This document shows, one piece after another, positions 5,687 to 6,689 of a DNA stretch of 6,689 nucleotides; positions within the stretch are counted from its first letter, which is position 1; every line of letters starts with the position of its first letter. The stretch is from Blastocatellia bacterium (GTDB lineage: Bacteria > Acidobacteriota > Blastocatellia > Pyrinomonadales > Pyrinomonadaceae). The notes below the pieces were generated by a model. The model had not been told where the DNA came from. It did no database searches and saw only the letters and a program-made list of their open reading frames with translations. A program made the position numbers and the translations under genes. Where the stretch lies: NCBI GenBank assembly GCA_003487805.1, contig DNNE01000215.1, forward strand, positions 1-6,689. The letters run 5' to 3'.

Positions 5687-5716
5687 TGGCCATATCAGGT
5701 TAGCCATGATATGCCA
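5687..5716. promoter_or_regulatory. Dyad symmetry (candidate operator) in divergent intergenic region
   Basis: CATATCA (5691-5697) and TGATATG (5707-5713) form perfect 7-base arms around a 9-base spacer. The symmetry extends outward as TGG-C on the left (5687-5690) and CCA on the right (5714-5716) with one extra base. The centre-to-centre distance is 16 bases, about one and a half helical turns. It lies between the starts at 5666 (minus) and 5763 (plus), where a regulator could control both genes. A weak TATCAT -10 for the minus strand (5711-5706) overlaps the right arm. The binding protein is unknown; a hairpin in the 5' leader is the alternative. Confidence 0.4.
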
Positions 5717-5751
5717 GAAATAATTCCGAATCACCGAAAAAATTAAGAACT

Positions 5752-5755
5752 GGAG
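5752..5755 (+). promoter_or_regulatory. Shine-Dalgarno of the Rho_N-like gene
   Basis: GGAG lies 7 bases before the ATG at 5763, a near-ideal spacing, and fixes this start. It contrasts with the minus-strand genes at 2977, 3622 and 4124, which lack any such site. Confidence 0.75.
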
Positions 5756-5762
5756 CAAGAGC

Positions 5763-6086
5763 ATGGCTTACACACATCAGGAGTTAAAACATAAGACGCT
5801 GGCCGAGCTGCGCGACATCGCGAAAGATATCGAGCACGAAGCAGTTCAGGGTTACACCCAACTAAATAAGGAGCATTTGATCGTGGCTCTCTGCAAGGCC
5901 CTGAACATCGACATGCACGAACATCACGAAGTCGTCGGTGTCGATAAGGCCTCGATTAAATTGCGCATCAAGGCGCTGAAAACCAGGCGGGACGCCGCGC
6001 TGACCGCGCACGATCGTGCGGCACTCAAAAAGGCCCGGCGCGGCATCCACCGCTTGAAGCGACAGATTCATAAGGCGACCGTGTAA
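5763..6086 (+). CDS. Small Rho N-terminal (SAP-like) domain protein with basic helical tail
   Basis: 107 residues. The first half (8-48) reads LKHKTLAELRDIAKDIEHEA, then VQGYTQLNKEHLIVALCKAL. This matches the Rho_N/SAP-like pattern 'tv.eLr.iAk.....gys.l.K.eLi..l', a small helical nucleic-acid-binding fold found at the N-terminus of Rho and in stand-alone proteins. A His-rich linker (MHEHHE, 51-56) leads to a strongly basic helix (61-107, for example RIKALKTRRDAALTAHDRAALKKARRGIHRLKRQIHK) with coiled-coil-like spacing and many Lys/Arg. A cytoplasmic DNA- or RNA-binding accessory role is likely; the target is unknown. It is not a Rho factor fragment, since no ATPase domain follows. The start is supported by GGAG at 7 bases. 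The lipoprotein gene follows after 7 bases, so the two are probably co-transcribed. Confidence 0.82.
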   Translation: MAYTHQELKHKTLAELRDIAKDIEHEAVQGYTQLNKEHLIVALCKALNIDMHEHHEVVGVDKASIKLRIKALKTRRDAALTAHDRAALKKARRGIHRLKRQIHKATV

Positions 6087-6093
6087 CCGACCG

Positions 6094-6645
6094 ATGAGAC
6101 ATCTCACCCTTGTTATCGTCGCTGCGTCGGTAAGCTTTGTCGCGGGCTGTTCACTATCAAAATCCAATATGCAAACAAACTCGGCGAGCGCTGCGCCGTC
6201 GATTGCAGGTACCAGCCCATCCTCAACTCCAGTCACGGCAGCGAGCGAACGCGACAGTCATTCGAACGAAACAGCAAGCGGCGCCACTGAAATAAACGAC
6301 GAGTTGCGCACGCCGGTAAAGGGCAGCGATGAGCGTCAAGCCATCATGGATGCGCTACGCGGCAATCAACAGGTCGTGTTTCAGGTTAACAACCTGAAAG
6401 TTCATAACGGCTGGTGTTGGGTGGACACAACTCCGCTCGACAAAGGCGGACGAGCTACGGCTGAAGGTGGCCCAAACCTCCTGCATTTTGAAAACGGCAG
6501 ATGGAAAGTGATGGATCTTTCCAAAGTGCCCGACGACAGAAATGATCCGCTCGGGCCGGAAGACGCGAGTCCGACCTTCGTTAAGAACGTGATGAAGACA
6601 TTTCCCGGAGTGCCCCGCGACATTTTCCCGAAACCGACAAAGTGA
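6094..6645 (+). CDS. Lipoprotein of unknown function
   Basis: 183 residues. The type II signal peptide MRHLTLVIVAASVSFVAGC carries a good lipobox (VAGC, Cys19), and Ser at the +2 position favours outer-membrane sorting in Gram-negative bacteria. A Ser/Thr/Ala-rich low-complexity linker (20-66) leads to a compact C-terminal domain (about 68-178). That domain has GSDERQAIMDALRGNQQVVFQVNNLKVHNGWCWVDTTPLD (77-116) and GGPNLLHFENGRWKVMDLSKVPDD (125-148). I recall the 'GS..R.aimDALR...VvF.V..LkV..gWa.v...pLd' arrangement from other uncharacterised exported proteins, but I cannot name a function. The second Trp of the usual strand is flanked by Cys108. The start is 7 bases after the preceding stop with no strong ribosome binding site, so translational coupling to the Rho_N-like gene is likely. 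No terminator is visible before the window ends. Confidence 0.82.
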   Translation: MRHLTLVIVAASVSFVAGCSLSKSNMQTNSASAAPSIAGTSPSSTPVTAASERDSHSNETASGATEINDELRTPVKGSDERQAIMDALRGNQQVVFQVNNLKVHNGWCWVDTTPLDKGGRATAEGGPNLLHFENGRWKVMDLSKVPDDRNDPLGPEDASPTFVKNVMKTFPGVPRDIFPKPTK

Positions 6646-6689
6646 AGAGACGCGGGCGGAGGATCTCCTTGCATCGTTTAGAGGCGGGG

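Noticed and set aside
6646..6689. Possible terminator or repeat after the lipoprotein gene
   Set aside because: No perfect stem or T tract could be found in the remaining 44 bases, and the window ends.

Overview
The window reads as a stretch of chromosome from a Gram-negative environmental bacterium. An acidobacterium (Blastocatellia-like) is my best guess. The guess rests on an acidobacterial/deltaproteobacterial style PilT ATPase, a GAF plus SpoIIE-type phosphatase, a small secreted carboxypeptidase-regulatory-like protein, a lipoprotein with a lipobox, and an intergenic repeat of the kind 'CCACAGATGAACACGGAT', which I recall as common between genes in such genomes. The assignment is from memory of families, not from a search.

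Layout. Positions 1-49 hold two back-to-back perfect palindromes just beyond the 3' end of pilT. From 4124 down to 50 all genes lie on the minus strand, in transcription order: an XRE-family repressor (4124-3723), a spacer of about 100 bases filled by an imperfect inverted-repeat element (about 3646-3719), an ImmA/IrrE-family metallopeptidase-like protein (3622-2987), a small secreted beta-sandwich protein (2977-2594), a GAF-SpoIIE (RsbU-type) phosphatase (2589-1291) and a PilT-type retraction ATPase (1261-50). The last four are packed with gaps of 9, 4 and 29 bases. On the right are a secreted HEAT-like protein (4307-4981, plus), a convergent single-pass membrane protein (5666-5016, minus), then a small Rho_N/SAP-like basic protein (5763-6086, plus) followed after 7 bases by a lipoprotein (6094-6645, plus).

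How the genes may work together. XRE plus ImmA/IrrE is a recognised regulator/protease pairing (ImmR/ImmA, DdrO/IrrE): the peptidase cleaves or inactivates the repressor under stress or signalling. Here the peptidase has lost the first histidine of HExxH (it reads EEVAH), and the pair is separated by a repeat element with a strong extended -10 at its border, so the usual coupling may be altered. The phosphatase/PilT neighbourhood suggests a signal-dependent surface or motility function, but that link is inferred from position only.

Initiation signals are of two kinds. Three minus-strand genes (XRE, ImmA, secreted beta-sandwich protein) have a good -10 hexamer ending about 5-8 bases before the start codon and no Shine-Dalgarno, as expected for leaderless mRNAs. 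The divergent pair at 5666/5763 has clear GGAG ribosome binding sites. No mobile-element genes, CRISPR arrays, tRNA or rRNA genes were seen. No complete new defence-like system is evident. The most unusual items are the EExxH peptidase, its split from the XRE partner, and the leaderless promoter pattern.
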